A stretch of DNA of 25,293 bases from JAICNG01 sp035765135 (GTDB lineage: Bacteria; Gemmatimonadota; Gemmatimonadetes; Gemmatimonadales; Gemmatimonadaceae). Each line of letters begins with the position of its first letter. Position 1 is the first letter of the stretch. The position numbers and the translations under genes are program-made. The stretch lies in the NCBI GenBank assembly GCA_035765135.1, contig DASTYE010000156.1, positions 1-25,293 on the forward strand, in the 5' to 3' direction. The notes beneath the pieces were generated by a model, which was given only the letters and a program-made list of their open reading frames with translations, did not search any database and was not told where the DNA came from. Shown here piece after piece: positions 8,697-16,563 of the stretch.

Positions 8697-9373
8697 GCAA
8701 GCACCATGAGCAGGCCCACCGCGAGCCCGCCGCCGAAGAACCAGCGGGCACCGGGCGTGTTGTGGAAGAGCTTCCAGACGGCGCCCGCCGCCACCGCCGC
8801 CGCGGCGGCGACGACGATCGCGCGAGACATCCGGGCATCGATCGACCAGAGCCCGACCATCGCCCGCGCCAGAGGATCGAACATCAGCATCGCCACCAGC
8901 GTCAGCAGCCCGCCACGCGCGAAGTCCGCGGCCAGGCCCGCGGTCTGTATCGCGATTACGGCGCGCCCCGAGCCGAGTCCGAGCGTGGGGATCCAGCGAC
9001 GCGCGATGACGCCGTTGAAGCGTCGGATCATGTACATCGTCCAGCCCCCCACCCACGCGGTGGCGAGCGCCGCGAGCACGGCGGTGGTGATGCCTCCGGC
9101 ACCGTGATTGGGATGGAGCGCGTACAACGCGCCGCCGACGATCGAGGCCGATCCCCACTCCGGATATCGTGAGGCGCCGACCGGTAGCGTCTCGAGCGCG
9201 ATCAGCTCCAGCACCGCACCAACGAGCAGTCCGCCCTGCGGCTCGCCCAGCACGAGGCCGGCGATCGTCGCGGCGACGATCGGGCGGGAGATCATCGCCT
9301 GCGGGAACGACACGACGTCGAGCCCGGTGATGGCGCCGAGGAGCGCGATCGTGAGGATCTCGGCCGGCGTCAT
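8690..9373 (-). CDS. PTS mannose/fructose/sorbose family EIIC membrane component
   Basis: EIIC is the multi-spanning membrane component that forms the sugar path together with EIID. The 227-residue protein starts with ILTIALLGAITGLDVVSFPQ and carries the family stretch LGEPQGGLLVGAVLELIALE followed by SRYPEWGSASIVGGALYAL, corresponding to the conserved GDxxxGxxxGAxLxLIxxG and ASI(I/V)G motifs. Several further hydrophobic helices follow (for example SRAIVVAAAAAVAAGAVW). It is somewhat shorter than typical EIIC (about 250-270). Its ATG overlaps the EIIB stop by 4 nt (ATGA) and its end overlaps EIID by 7 nt, so the subunits should be translated in a coupled series. Confidence 0.93.
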   Translation of the reverse strand: MTPAEILTIALLGAITGLDVVSFPQAMISRPIVAATIAGLVLGEPQGGLLVGAVLELIALETLPVGASRYPEWGSASIVGGALYALHPNHGAGGITTAVLAALATAWVGGWTMYMIRRFNGVIARRWIPTLGLGSGRAVIAIQTAGLAADFARGGLLTLVAMLMFDPLARAMVGLWSIDARMSRAIVVAAAAAVAAGAVWKLFHNTPGARWFFGGGLAVGLLMVLAW

Positions 9374-9861
9374 CGCTCCGCCTCGCCGTGCAGAACGTCA
9401 TTGAGCGGAACGGCGCGCGCCGAGGGAACGTCCTGCGCGGTGACGACGATCCCGTTCTCCTCGAGCTTGCGCAACGCTTCCTCTTCCTGCGGCGACAGGT
9501 AGACGTAGCGCAGCTTCAGCGTGCGGCCGGCGCGGTGGTGGATACCTCCGAGATTTACCGCCTTGATCGATGGAGCCAGCTGAATCAGCCGGCGCATCGT
9601 CTCGATGTCGCCCGTCAACAGAATGCCCGGACGCTGGTCGCTTTGCCACTGCTCGAGCTGCCGGGCCGCATCGTCAGGCGTGGCGAAGAACACGTCCATC
9701 TCGGGCGGGACGCCCATGCGATACAGCTCCTGCTCCCACTCGCTCCCGGCAACCTCGTCATCGACGAGAACGATGAATCCGAGATTGAGCGGTTGTCCCC
9801 ACCCCACGACGACCTGCCCATGGATGAGGCGGTCGTCGATGCGATAGAGGTCAATGGGCAC
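9370..9861 (-). CDS. PTS mannose/fructose/sorbose family EIIB component
   Basis: EIIB accepts phosphate from EIIA and phosphorylates the incoming sugar at the EIIC/EIID permease. The 163-residue length fits the family. The N-terminus LYRIDDRLIHGQVVVGWG contains the phosphorylated histidine (His14) in the invariant RxDDRLIHGQV context. Later segments ILLTGDIETMRRLIQ, IKAVNLGGIHHRAGR and VYLSPQEEEALRKLEENGI are also typical. It starts with GTG and overlaps the EIIA stop by 11 nt. It is a separate protein rather than an EIIAB fusion. Confidence 0.96.
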   Translation of the reverse strand: MPIDLYRIDDRLIHGQVVVGWGQPLNLGFIVLVDDEVAGSEWEQELYRMGVPPEMDVFFATPDDAARQLEQWQSDQRPGILLTGDIETMRRLIQLAPSIKAVNLGGIHHRAGRTLKLRYVYLSPQEEEALRKLEENGIVVTAQDVPSARAVPLNDVLHGEAER

Positions 9862-10252
9862 GTGCCGCTCCGGGCACCGCCGTCAACGAGCGCACCGCGC
9901 GATCGACGGCATGCGTCGCCGCCTCTGCGGGTGAGAGCTCCTCGTGCGACATGAAGTCGAGGAGGAGAGGCAGGCTGGTTCCGGTCACGAGAATCATATC
10001 CGGTCGCCCGGCGAGCACACGCCGAGCCGCGATCGTGCAGCTCCCCGCCGGCAAGTCGGTGAAGATGACGCGGATGTTGCGAGTATCGACCAGCTCGATG
10101 AGCGCGCGCTCGATCTCCGACGCGCCGAGCCCGGAGTTCGTCATCGCGATGAAGAGCTTGCCTCGACCCGTGATCTGCTCCACGGCCGACACGAAACCCG
10201 TCGCGAGGTCTCCATGCGCCGCGATGATCGCGACGGGCACGTCCTCACTCAT
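9851..10252 (-). CDS. PTS mannose/fructose/sorbose family EIIA component
   Basis: EIIA carries phosphate from HPr to EIIB. It is a 133-residue, single-domain protein with the phosphorylated histidine at His13 (IIAAHGDLATGFVSAVEQI), then IRVIFTDLPAGSCTIAAR and ILVTGTSLPLLLDFMS, all usual for the EIIA-Man fold. Two ATGs stand in tandem at 10255 and 10252. I prefer the second because AGGA in the end of hprK lies five bases before it. The gene overlaps hprK by 8 nt and EIIB by 11 nt. The position between HprK and EIIB is compatible with regulation as well as transport. Confidence 0.94.
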   Translation of the reverse strand: MSEDVPVAIIAAHGDLATGFVSAVEQITGRGKLFIAMTNSGLGASEIERALIELVDTRNIRVIFTDLPAGSCTIAARRVLAGRPDMILVTGTSLPLLLDFMSHEELSPAEAATHAVDRAVRSLTAVPGAARAH

Positions 10253-11225
10253 CATCTTCCTGAAGATATTGCCGGATCGCCGCCGGCTCCCGGGCCTGCA
10301 TGCGTTTCATGAGTCGCTGGTTGAATACCTCGGGCGTGTTCACGCCGCTGTACCGCAGCAGATGATTCATCGCCACGACCTCGGCGACGACCGTGATGTT
10401 CTTGCCGGGGTTGAGTGGAATCAACACCTTCGGCAATTCGACGCCGAGGATGGTCGTCGTCGCACCGTCGAGACCGGTGCGATCGACGGACGTCGACTTG
10501 TCCCACTCCTCGAGCTGCACGACGACCTCGATGCGCTTTTGCTGTCGCACGGCGCGAATGCCGAAGATGGCCTGCACATCGATGAGCCCGACGCCGCGGA
10601 TCTCCATGTGATGGCGCGCCAGATCATGACCGCGCCCAATGAGGATGTCGTTCCCGCGCCGCGTGGTAATGACGACGTCGTCCGCGACGAGCCGATGCCC
10701 TCGCTCGACGAGGTCGAGCACGCACTCCGACTTCCCGATTCCGCTCTTGCCGATGAACAGAAGCCCCACGCCGAAAACGTCAGCCAGCGATCCGTGGATG
10801 GTGGTGAGCGGCGCGAACTCCTCCGCGATGATCGGCTTGATCCGCGTGTAGAACTCGGCGGTCTTGAGCTTCGAGCGAAGGATCGGAATGCCGGCCTTTC
10901 CCGCGATCTGCGTGAGCTCGGCGGGAAGACGTTGCCCCTTCGTCACGAACAGGCACGGGATGGGAAACGAGAGGAATTTCTCCAGCACCTCCCGACGGCG
11001 CGGGCCGTCGAGCGACGTGAGGTAGGAAATCTCCGTTTCGCCGAGCACCTGCACGCGATCGTGCGGGAAGCGCGCGGTGTATCCGGCGAGGACGAGTCCG
11101 GGGCTCGAGACTTCGGCGCTCGTGATTTCGCGCGCGAGACCGGCATCGTCGCCGATGAGCTCCAGCTGCAATGTGTCGCGCAGGAGCTCGAGCATGCGAC
11201 CGACGGTGAACGGCTGGCGCTTCAC
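10245..11225 (-). CDS. hprK: HPr kinase/phosphorylase
   Basis: The enzyme phosphorylates and dephosphorylates HPr at Ser46 and so ties PTS activity to the energy state. The 326 residues show the two-domain plan: an N-terminal domain to about residue 130, then the kinase domain with the family histidine at His144 (TTIHGSLADVFGVG), the Walker A loop GKSGIGKS (159-166), HRLVADDVV (178-185), and the HprK signature MEIRGVGLIDV (207-217). The C-terminal part has the LIPLNPGKNITVVAEV segment. The start is GTG and overlaps the HPF stop by 4 nt (GTGA). Its substrate HPr lies five genes downstream and has an intact Ser46. In Gram-negative bacteria HprK usually acts in a regulatory PTS rather than through CcpA; that is family knowledge. 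Confidence 0.97.
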   Translation of the reverse strand: MKRQPFTVGRMLELLRDTLQLELIGDDAGLAREITSAEVSSPGLVLAGYTARFPHDRVQVLGETEISYLTSLDGPRRREVLEKFLSFPIPCLFVTKGQRLPAELTQIAGKAGIPILRSKLKTAEFYTRIKPIIAEEFAPLTTIHGSLADVFGVGLLFIGKSGIGKSECVLDLVERGHRLVADDVVITTRRGNDILIGRGHDLARHHMEIRGVGLIDVQAIFGIRAVRQQKRIEVVVQLEEWDKSTSVDRTGLDGATTTILGVELPKVLIPLNPGKNITVVAEVVAMNHLLRYSGVNTPEVFNQRLMKRMQAREPAAIRQYLQEDDE

Positions 11226-11530
11226 GGGGTGATCGCTCGCGCGGCGGCTTTCGGCGTGCGCTTCACGTGCGCGAGCTGAGCCTCGAGGTTGTGAACAGCC
11301 TCCGACAGGGCCGGGCCGAACGTGCGCGCGTATCCATTCGAAATGAGTGGGGCTCGTCGTGACGGGTGCATGACGATCTCGACCCGCCGGGTGGGGCCGT
11401 CCTGCTCGAATCTGACCGTCGCCCGGACGGGCCGCGGCGCGCGTGCTCCGAGCTTGCGAACGGACGCCTCGGCTCGGGAGCGCAAGCGCTCGGAGATGAC
11501 CGCGTTATGCGAATGAAAGATCACTTCCAC
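11222..11530 (-). CDS. hpf: Ribosome hibernation promoting factor (short HPF/RaiA family)
   Basis: This is a small ribosome-binding protein that stalls and protects ribosomes in stationary phase. The frame extends further upstream, but the GTG at 11530 is the best start: AGGAGG lies 7 nt before it, and it gives a protein beginning MEVIFHSHNAVISERL, in keeping with the family's N-terminal strand. At 102 residues it is the short type with only the S30AE domain (VRKLGARAPRPVRATVRFEQ, then YARTFGPALSEAVHNLEAQL) and no long-HPF tail. It overlaps the glycosyltransferase stop by 10 nt and hprK by 4 nt. Adjacency of hpf with PTS regulatory genes is known from the rpoN-hpf-ptsN type of cluster. The sequence is rather divergent, so the family call is good but not certain. 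Confidence 0.85.
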   Translation of the reverse strand: MEVIFHSHNAVISERLRSRAEASVRKLGARAPRPVRATVRFEQDGPTRRVEIVMHPSRRAPLISNGYARTFGPALSEAVHNLEAQLAHVKRTPKAAARAITP

Positions 11531-12639
11531 GATGCCGCCTCCTGCTCGATGACTCGCGCGAGGTGCGCTTCGGTCTCGCTCGCCGCGCGATCCCATGTCA
11601 GGGTTTCGGCAAACGCGCGCGCGCCTCGGCCGAGCTGCGCCACGAGCTCGGGTGAATCGGCGATCTGGCGCAAGGCCGCCGCCAGCGCCGCCACGTCGCC
11701 ATGGGGAACCAGATAGCCTGTCTCGCCGTGACGCACCGAATCACGAAGCCCCGGCGAGTCGGATGCGATCACCGGGGTTCCACACGCGGCGGCTTCGAGA
11801 TTCGTGATTCCCCACCCTTCTTTTGGCGATGTGAACACCAACGCCCACGCCGACCGCAGCAGCGCGAGCTTCCCAGCCTCCGATACAAACCCAAGAAACC
11901 GCACGCGGTCGCCGAGGTCAAGCGAGCGCGCGACCTGCTCGAGGCGCGAACGGTCATCACCGGTGCCGGCGATGTGGAGGGTCGCCGTGTCGTGCGCGAA
12001 CCGTGCGAATCCCTGCAGTATCAGATCGATCTGCTTGTAGCGCTTGAGCCTGCCGAGATAGACGAACCGTGGACGCGACGCGCGAGCCGACGCATCCGGA
12101 GTCAGGGCGGTGACGTCCACCCCGTTGTGAATGACGGTGATGGCGCTCGCCGGTATGCCACGCGCGACGAGGTCGGCTTTCGTGCTCTCCGATACGGCCT
12201 GAAAGGGAATTCCGTCGTAGAACCAGCCGAGGGGTCGCTCCGCCGCCCACACCGCGGTCGCGACCGCGCGCGAAGCTTCCGCGAACGCGGTCGTCCCAAA
12301 GAGGTGATGGACGAGCGCGACCGTCCGCTCAGCGCCCCACCACGGCGTCATGAGCGGCACCTTGTTGATGTCCTCGACGAGCACGTCGGGCCTGCGCGGC
12401 GCGAGCACGCGTCGCCAATACGGCCATGCCGCGACCGGAAACGAGTATCGCGATCCGGCACGGTGCACGTCGATTCCGTCGAGGGTCGTGCGCGACGCCG
12501 CCCCAGGAAACCCGGAGCAGAGGAGCGTCACCTCGTGGCCCCGTCGAACGAGGCGCCCGAAGATCTCGTGCAGATGCGCCTCCGCGCCCCCAGCGTGAGG
12601 GTTGGAGCGGTCCTGCCAGTTGACGACGTGAATGCGCAT
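11521..12639 (-). CDS. GT4-family glycosyltransferase
   Basis: This is a 372-residue retaining glycosyltransferase of the GT-B fold (GT4 type). The N-terminal half has the acceptor-side glycine motif NPHAGGAEAHLHEIFGRLVR (13-32). The C-terminal half has RFVYLGRLKRYKQIDLILQG (191-210), LHIAGTGDD and the E-x7-E catalytic pair Glu274/Glu282 in KEGWGITNLEAAACGTPVIA. Substrate and acceptor cannot be told from the sequence; cell-surface or exopolysaccharide glycan is usual for the family. The ATG at 12639 has no clear Shine-Dalgarno, and the base of a long inverted repeat begins 9 nt upstream of it. Its 3' end supplies the ribosome binding site for hpf. Confidence 0.93.
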   Translation of the reverse strand: MRIHVVNWQDRSNPHAGGAEAHLHEIFGRLVRRGHEVTLLCSGFPGAASRTTLDGIDVHRAGSRYSFPVAAWPYWRRVLAPRRPDVLVEDINKVPLMTPWWGAERTVALVHHLFGTTAFAEASRAVATAVWAAERPLGWFYDGIPFQAVSESTKADLVARGIPASAITVIHNGVDVTALTPDASARASRPRFVYLGRLKRYKQIDLILQGFARFAHDTATLHIAGTGDDRSRLEQVARSLDLGDRVRFLGFVSEAGKLALLRSAWALVFTSPKEGWGITNLEAAACGTPVIASDSPGLRDSVRHGETGYLVPHGDVAALAAALRQIADSPELVAQLGRGARAFAETLTWDRAASETEAHLARVIEQEAASWK

Positions 12640-12648
12640 TCCCAGGTA

Positions 12649-12748
12649 GTCGAGGTTGTCGAGGTCGTCGAGGTTGTCGAGGTAAGGTGATCGAGGTTCG
12701 AGCCGTTGATCTTACCTCGACATCCTCGACACCCTCGACATCCTCGAC
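12649..12748. repeat. Long imperfect inverted repeat with 9-nt tandem units (element A), between nusB and the glycosyltransferase gene
   Basis: Arms at 12649-12686 and 12711-12748 are 38 nt each with 34 matching pairs and a 24-nt loop. Each arm is made of four copies of a 9-nt unit: TCGAGGTTG-type on the left, CTCGACATC/CTCGACACC alternating on the right. The element fills the gap between the nusB stop (10 nt away) and the glycosyltransferase start (9 nt away). In RNA it would form a very stable hairpin on either strand, with no U-run after it. It may act as a terminator, an mRNA processing or stability element, or a translation block. Confidence 0.9.
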
Positions 12749-12758
12749 ACCCTTTGCC

Positions 12759-13178
12759 TCACAGGCGTCCCATCCGTCGCGCCAGCGCGTCGAGCACGCC
12801 GTTCACGAAGCGCGCGCTCTGCGCGCTGCCGTAGCGCTCGGCGAGGCGCACCGCTTCCTGGATCGTCACGCGCGGCGGTGGCTCGCCGCGGAGCAGCTCG
12901 GCGGCGGCGATCCGCAGCACCGCGCGCTCGACGGCCCCAAGGCGCTCGAGCCTCCAGTTGGTCGTCACATCGCGCAGCGCATCGTCGATGGACTTTCCCT
13001 CGGCGATGATGGTGCGGATGATGTGGCCCGCGAACGAGCGCTCCTCGGGCGCGACCGCGAGATCGTCCCAGATCTGCGTCGCGACTTTGTCGAGCGGCTC
13101 GCCGTCGCGAAGGTCCCACGCGTACAACGCCTGGAGGGCGCGGGCGCGCGCCCGCGTCTCAGCTCTCACTCGCGGCAT
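12759..13178 (-). CDS. nusB: Transcription antitermination factor NusB
   Basis: NusB binds boxA RNA with S10 and promotes antitermination, mainly on rRNA operons. The 139-residue protein starts with RARARALQALYAWDLRDGEP, the classic NusB opening. It continues with FAGHIIRTIIAEGKSIDDAL, ERLGAVERAVLRIAAAELLR and the C-terminal TIQEAVRLAERYGSAQSARF plus VNGVLDALAR. The frame is open to 13226. I chose the ATG at 13178 because it gives MPRVRAETRARARALQ, a normal length and only a 20-nt overlap with ribH; a GTG three codons later is an alternative. The ribH-nusB order is widely conserved in bacteria and supports the assignment. Confidence 0.96.
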   Translation of the reverse strand: MPRVRAETRARARALQALYAWDLRDGEPLDKVATQIWDDLAVAPEERSFAGHIIRTIIAEGKSIDDALRDVTTNWRLERLGAVERAVLRIAAAELLRGEPPPRVTIQEAVRLAERYGSAQSARFVNGVLDALARRMGRL

Positions 13179-13638
13179 CGATCCGGTCGAAGAGATCGGC
13201 CATCTCGAGCGCGGCAAGCGCCGCATCCCACCCCTTGTTACCGTGATCGCCGCCAGCGCGCGCTTCGGCCTGTGCCGCCGTGTCGGTCGTCAGCAGACCG
13301 AAGCCGATGGGGATGTCGAAGTCGGCACTCGCCTGCGCGAGGCCGCGCGCCGCTTCGCCCGCCACGTAGTCGAAATGCGGCGTCTCTCCGCGAATGACGG
13401 CGCCGACAGCGACGAGCGCATCGTAGCGCTCCGATGAGAGCAGTCGCCGGGCGGCGGCGGGAAGCTCCCATGCGCCCGGCACCCAGATGACGTCGATGTT
13501 CTCCGACGTAAGCCCGTGCCTGACGAGTGCATCGATTGCACCGTCGGCAAGCTTGCGCGTGACGGACTCGTTGAAGCGGGACGCGAGGACCGCGATGCGA
13601 CGTCCACTCCCCGCTGGCGTGCCGGCGAACTCGGCCAT
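13159..13638 (-). CDS. ribH: 6,7-dimethyl-8-ribityllumazine synthase
   Basis: The enzyme condenses 5-amino-6-ribitylamino-uracil with 3,4-dihydroxy-2-butanone 4-phosphate to lumazine, the penultimate step to riboflavin. The 159 residues show RIAVLASRFNESVTRKLADG (14-33), WVPGAWELPAAARRL (52-66), the phosphate-binding and catalytic region GAVIRGETPHFDYV with His88, and the ending NKGWDAALAALEMADL. The ATG follows directly after the ribBA stop (TGAATG...), so it is tightly coupled. Length and motifs are normal. Confidence 0.98.
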   Translation of the reverse strand: MAEFAGTPAGSGRRIAVLASRFNESVTRKLADGAIDALVRHGLTSENIDVIWVPGAWELPAAARRLLSSERYDALVAVGAVIRGETPHFDYVAGEAARGLAQASADFDIPIGFGLLTTDTAAQAEARAGGDHGNKGWDAALAALEMADLFDRIDAASES

Positions 13639-14844
13639 TCAGTGTGCGAGGAGGTGACCGAGCTTGTCCCGCTTCGCGTCGAGGTAGCCCTGATTCTCCG
13701 ACGTCGCCGGCGGAACAATGGGGACGCGCTCCTCGATGCTGAGCCCATACCCTTCGAGGCCGACCAGCTTGCGCGGGTTGTTCGTCATCGGCCGAATCGA
13801 CCTGAGCCCGAGATCGAGGAGGATCTGCGCGCCGATGCCATAGTTGCGAAGGTCCGGCTTGAAGCCGAGCTGCTCGTTCGCCTCGACGGTGTCGGCACCG
13901 GTGTCCTGCAACTCATACGCCTTGAGCTTGTTCAGGAGGCCAATGCCCCGTCCCTCCTGATCCAGATAGACGACGACGCCGCGGCCGCGCTCCTGGATGG
14001 TCTTCATCGCCGAGTGCAGCTGCCAGCCGCAGTCACAGCGCATCGACCCGAAGACGTCACCGGTGAGACATTTCGAATGCATGCGAACCAGGATGCCCTC
14101 GCCGTCGCGCACGTCGCCGAAGACGAGAGCGATGTGCTCGCGATCGTCGACATCGTTGCGGTAGCCGATCACCCGCCACTCGCCATACTCGGTCGGGAGG
14201 CGCGCCTCGGCAATCCGATGCACCAGGCGCTCGGTGCGGAGTCGATAGGCGACGAGATCCGCGACGGTGATCGACTTGAGGCCATGTCGCTTCGCGAATT
14301 TGTCGAGCTCGGGACGGCGCGCGGCGGTTCCATCCTCATCGAGGATCTCACAGATCACTCCGGCGGGGTACAGGTCCGCGAGCCGCGCCAGATCGACGGC
14401 GGTCTCCGTGTGTCCCACGCGCTGCAGCACGCCGCCCTCGCGCGCGCGCAGCGGGAAGACGTGCCCGGGACGGCGCAAATCCGCCGGAATCGTCGCCGGG
14501 TCGACCAGCACCTGAATGGTCTTCGCCCGGTCGGCGGCGCTGATGCCGGTGGTCACTCCAAATCGCGGCGCCGCGTCCACGCTCACGGTGAACGCCGTGC
14601 GCTGCTCCTCGGTGTTCACCTGGCTCATGGGAGCCAGCCCCAGCTGATCGACGCGCTCGGGTGTCAGCGCGACGCAGATCATGCCGCGCGCATGCTTGAG
14701 CATGAAGTTCACGTGATCGGCGGTCACGCGTTGCGCCGCGCAGATGAGATCGCCCTCGTTCTCGCGATCCTCATCGTCGGCGACGATCACCATGCGGCCG
14801 GCGCGCATCTCCTCGATTGCTTCTTCGACGGTGGCGAACGGCAT
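13639..14844 (-). CDS. ribBA: Bifunctional 3,4-dihydroxy-2-butanone-4-phosphate synthase / GTP cyclohydrolase II
   Basis: The fused enzyme makes both precursors of riboflavin: dihydroxybutanone phosphate from ribulose 5-phosphate, and the pyrimidine from GTP. The RibB half (residues 1-200) has the acidic metal/substrate loop DDEDRENEGD (23-32), TGISAADRAKTI (99-110) and HVFPLRAREGGVLQRVGHTE (128-147). The RibA half (from about 205) has the three zinc cysteines Cys259, Cys270 and Cys272 (SKCLTGDVFGSMRCDCGWQL), then LDQEGRGIGLLNKLKAYELQ and TNNPRKLVGLEGYGL. The frame is open to 14955, but the ATG at 14844, one base after the ribE stop, gives the normal MPFATVEEAIEEMRAG start and 401 residues. 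All catalytic residues I know of are present in both halves. Confidence 0.98.
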   Translation of the reverse strand: MPFATVEEAIEEMRAGRMVIVADDEDRENEGDLICAAQRVTADHVNFMLKHARGMICVALTPERVDQLGLAPMSQVNTEEQRTAFTVSVDAAPRFGVTTGISAADRAKTIQVLVDPATIPADLRRPGHVFPLRAREGGVLQRVGHTETAVDLARLADLYPAGVICEILDEDGTAARRPELDKFAKRHGLKSITVADLVAYRLRTERLVHRIAEARLPTEYGEWRVIGYRNDVDDREHIALVFGDVRDGEGILVRMHSKCLTGDVFGSMRCDCGWQLHSAMKTIQERGRGVVVYLDQEGRGIGLLNKLKAYELQDTGADTVEANEQLGFKPDLRNYGIGAQILLDLGLRSIRPMTNNPRKLVGLEGYGLSIEERVPIVPPATSENQGYLDAKRDKLGHLLAH

Positions 14845-14845
14845 G

Positions 14846-15457
14846 TCAGGGGCGAGGGAGGCGGAAGTCGGCTTGCGCATCGAACAGACGACGGACGTAC
14901 TTCCCGATGATGTCCGCTTCGACATGAACGCGGTCGTTCGCCGCGAGCGTGCCAAGCGTCGTGTGACGCAGCGTATGCTCGATCAAGGATACCTGCACCG
15001 TAGCCGGCGTGGGAAGCTCATTCACCGTCAGGCTCACGCCATCGATGGTGACCGACCCATGGGGCACCATGAGCTCGGCGATCTCCGGCTCGAGCGACAG
15101 ATCGACTAGCACGGCGTCTCCACGGCGAGCGACCTGCTCGACGCGGGCGACGCCGTCGACGTGGCCGAGCACGAGATGCCCCCCAAAACGTCCATCGGCG
15201 CGCAGCGCCCGCTCGAGGTTGACGCGACGCCCTTCCCGCCATTCACCGATCGTCGTTCGCCCCACCGTCGTCTCGATCGCCGCGACGTCGAACCATCGCG
15301 ATCCGTGTGCGACAACCGTGAGGCAGGCGCCATTGACCGCGACGCTCTCGCCTTCGGAGAGATCGTCGTATCGACACGAAATCCGGAGATGCCGTCCGGC
15401 CGCCGTGCGCGAGACACGCTCAACGGTCCCAACGTCATCAACCAGTCCGGTGAACAC
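14846..15457 (-). CDS. ribE: Riboflavin synthase alpha subunit
   Basis: The enzyme dismutates two lumazine molecules into riboflavin and the pyrimidine, the last step of the pathway. The 203 residues consist of two similar lumazine-binding barrels: the first opens MFTGLVDDVGTVERV with VAVNGACLTVVA, the second has GGHLVLGHVDGVARVEQV (from about residue 93) with VTIDGVSLTVNEL. The start is a GTG immediately after the ribD stop (TGAGTG), with GGAG 8 nt upstream inside ribD. It ends one base before ribBA. Confidence 0.97.
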   Translation of the reverse strand: MFTGLVDDVGTVERVSRTAAGRHLRISCRYDDLSEGESVAVNGACLTVVAHGSRWFDVAAIETTVGRTTIGEWREGRRVNLERALRADGRFGGHLVLGHVDGVARVEQVARRGDAVLVDLSLEPEIAELMVPHGSVTIDGVSLTVNELPTPATVQVSLIEHTLRHTTLGTLAANDRVHVEADIIGKYVRRLFDAQADFRLPRP

Positions 15458-16561
15458 TCAGTCGGCTCCGGAAGCGTAAACGGTCATCGAGTCCTGTCCG
15501 ATCATACGCCGGCTCACGACGCGCCAACGTGGGGCCTCCGGCAGTGCGTACGGCGGTACGTACGCGAACGCGCTCCGCGCGCCGGCACCCAGGACGATCG
15601 GTGCCTGAAAGATAATCAACCGGTCCACCAGCCCCGCAGAGAGGAACGACCCGGCGAGCTCGGCACCGCCCTCGATGAGGATGGAGCGGATCTCAAGGCC
15701 CCGCAGAGCGACCAGCGCGTCTTCGAGCGCGACGCTCTCGATCACCCGAACGCCAGCCCGAGCCAGCGTACGCGCGTCGGCCATGGCCGCGTCGCCGACC
15801 ACGATGATCGTGCGTACATCGTTCGCCGTACGCACGAGCGTGGAGCCCAGCGGCAATCGCGCACGACGGTCGAAGACGACCCGCGCCGGAGGAATTCGGG
15901 GGCGGCGTCCGCGTCGAACGGTGAGTGATGGATCATCCGCGATCGCGGTGCCGGCGCCAACGCCAACCGCGTCGTGGCCGGCGCGAAGGCGATGCACCTG
16001 CCGGCGTGCGCTGTCGCCCGTGAGCCATCGCGATCGCCCCGACGCGTCAGCGATTGCGCCATCGATCGAGGTCGCGAGCTTGAGGGTCACGAACGGGCGT
16101 GTCGCGGTGAGCGCGTGGAAGAAGTGCGCGTTCAGCTCGCGCGCGTCTGCCTCCTCGACACCGAAGGCCACCTCGATTCCGGCGGCCTCGAGACGCCGTG
16201 CGCCACCGCTCGCCACCGGGTTGGGATCGCGCACTGCGCAGACGACGCGCGCGACGCCGGCGCGCACCAGCGCATCGGCACACGGCGGTGTCTTGCCCTC
16301 GTGGGCGCACGGCTCGAGGGTGACGTACACCGTGCTGCCTCGCGCGCGCGCTCCCGCCGCATCCAGCGCGACGACTTCGGCGTGGGGGCCGCCGTATTCG
16401 GCGTGCCACCCTTCCCCGACGACCTCGCCGTCACGAACGACAACGGCGCCGACCATTGGGTTCGGCGCCGTACGTCCCCATCCACGACGAGCCAAAACGA
16501 GCGCCCGGCGCATGAACGCGCGATCGCGCGACACCGCCGGACGCTCGGAAAACACTGTCAC
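15458..16561 (-). CDS. ribD: Bifunctional diaminohydroxyphosphoribosylaminopyrimidine deaminase / 5-amino-6-(5-phosphoribosylamino)uracil reductase
   Basis: RibD carries out the deamination and side-chain reduction steps of riboflavin synthesis. The deaminase domain (1-145) has MRRALVLARRGWGRTAPNPM and the zinc site His60-Ala-Glu62 with Cys85 and Cys94 (LEPCAHEGKTPPC). The reductase domain (from about 150) has RPFVTLKLATSIDGAIA, SRWLTGDSARRQVHRLRAGH and ILIEGGAELAGSFLSAGLVD. The total of 367 residues is normal. I use the GTG at 16561; another GTG two codons later would also serve. It starts 2 nt after the outer-membrane-type gene, and there is no FMN riboswitch in front of it. Confidence 0.97.
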   Translation of the reverse strand: MTVFSERPAVSRDRAFMRRALVLARRGWGRTAPNPMVGAVVVRDGEVVGEGWHAEYGGPHAEVVALDAAGARARGSTVYVTLEPCAHEGKTPPCADALVRAGVARVVCAVRDPNPVASGGARRLEAAGIEVAFGVEEADARELNAHFFHALTATRPFVTLKLATSIDGAIADASGRSRWLTGDSARRQVHRLRAGHDAVGVGAGTAIADDPSLTVRRGRRPRIPPARVVFDRRARLPLGSTLVRTANDVRTIIVVGDAAMADARTLARAGVRVIESVALEDALVALRGLEIRSILIEGGAELAGSFLSAGLVDRLIIFQAPIVLGAGARSAFAYVPPYALPEAPRWRVVSRRMIGQDSMTVYASGAD

Positions 16562-16563
16562 AT

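Noticed and set aside
12649..12748. CRISPR array
   Set aside because: The repeat units are 9 nt and directly adjacent, with no unique spacers and no cas genes.
13516..14910. Plus-strand open frame of 464 codons opposite ribBA
   Set aside because: It is the complement of a well-conserved ribBA and shows no recognisable domain.
14845..14955. Extended RibBA N-terminus from 14955
   Set aside because: It would overlap ribE by over 100 nt, while the ATG at 14844 gives the normal family start.
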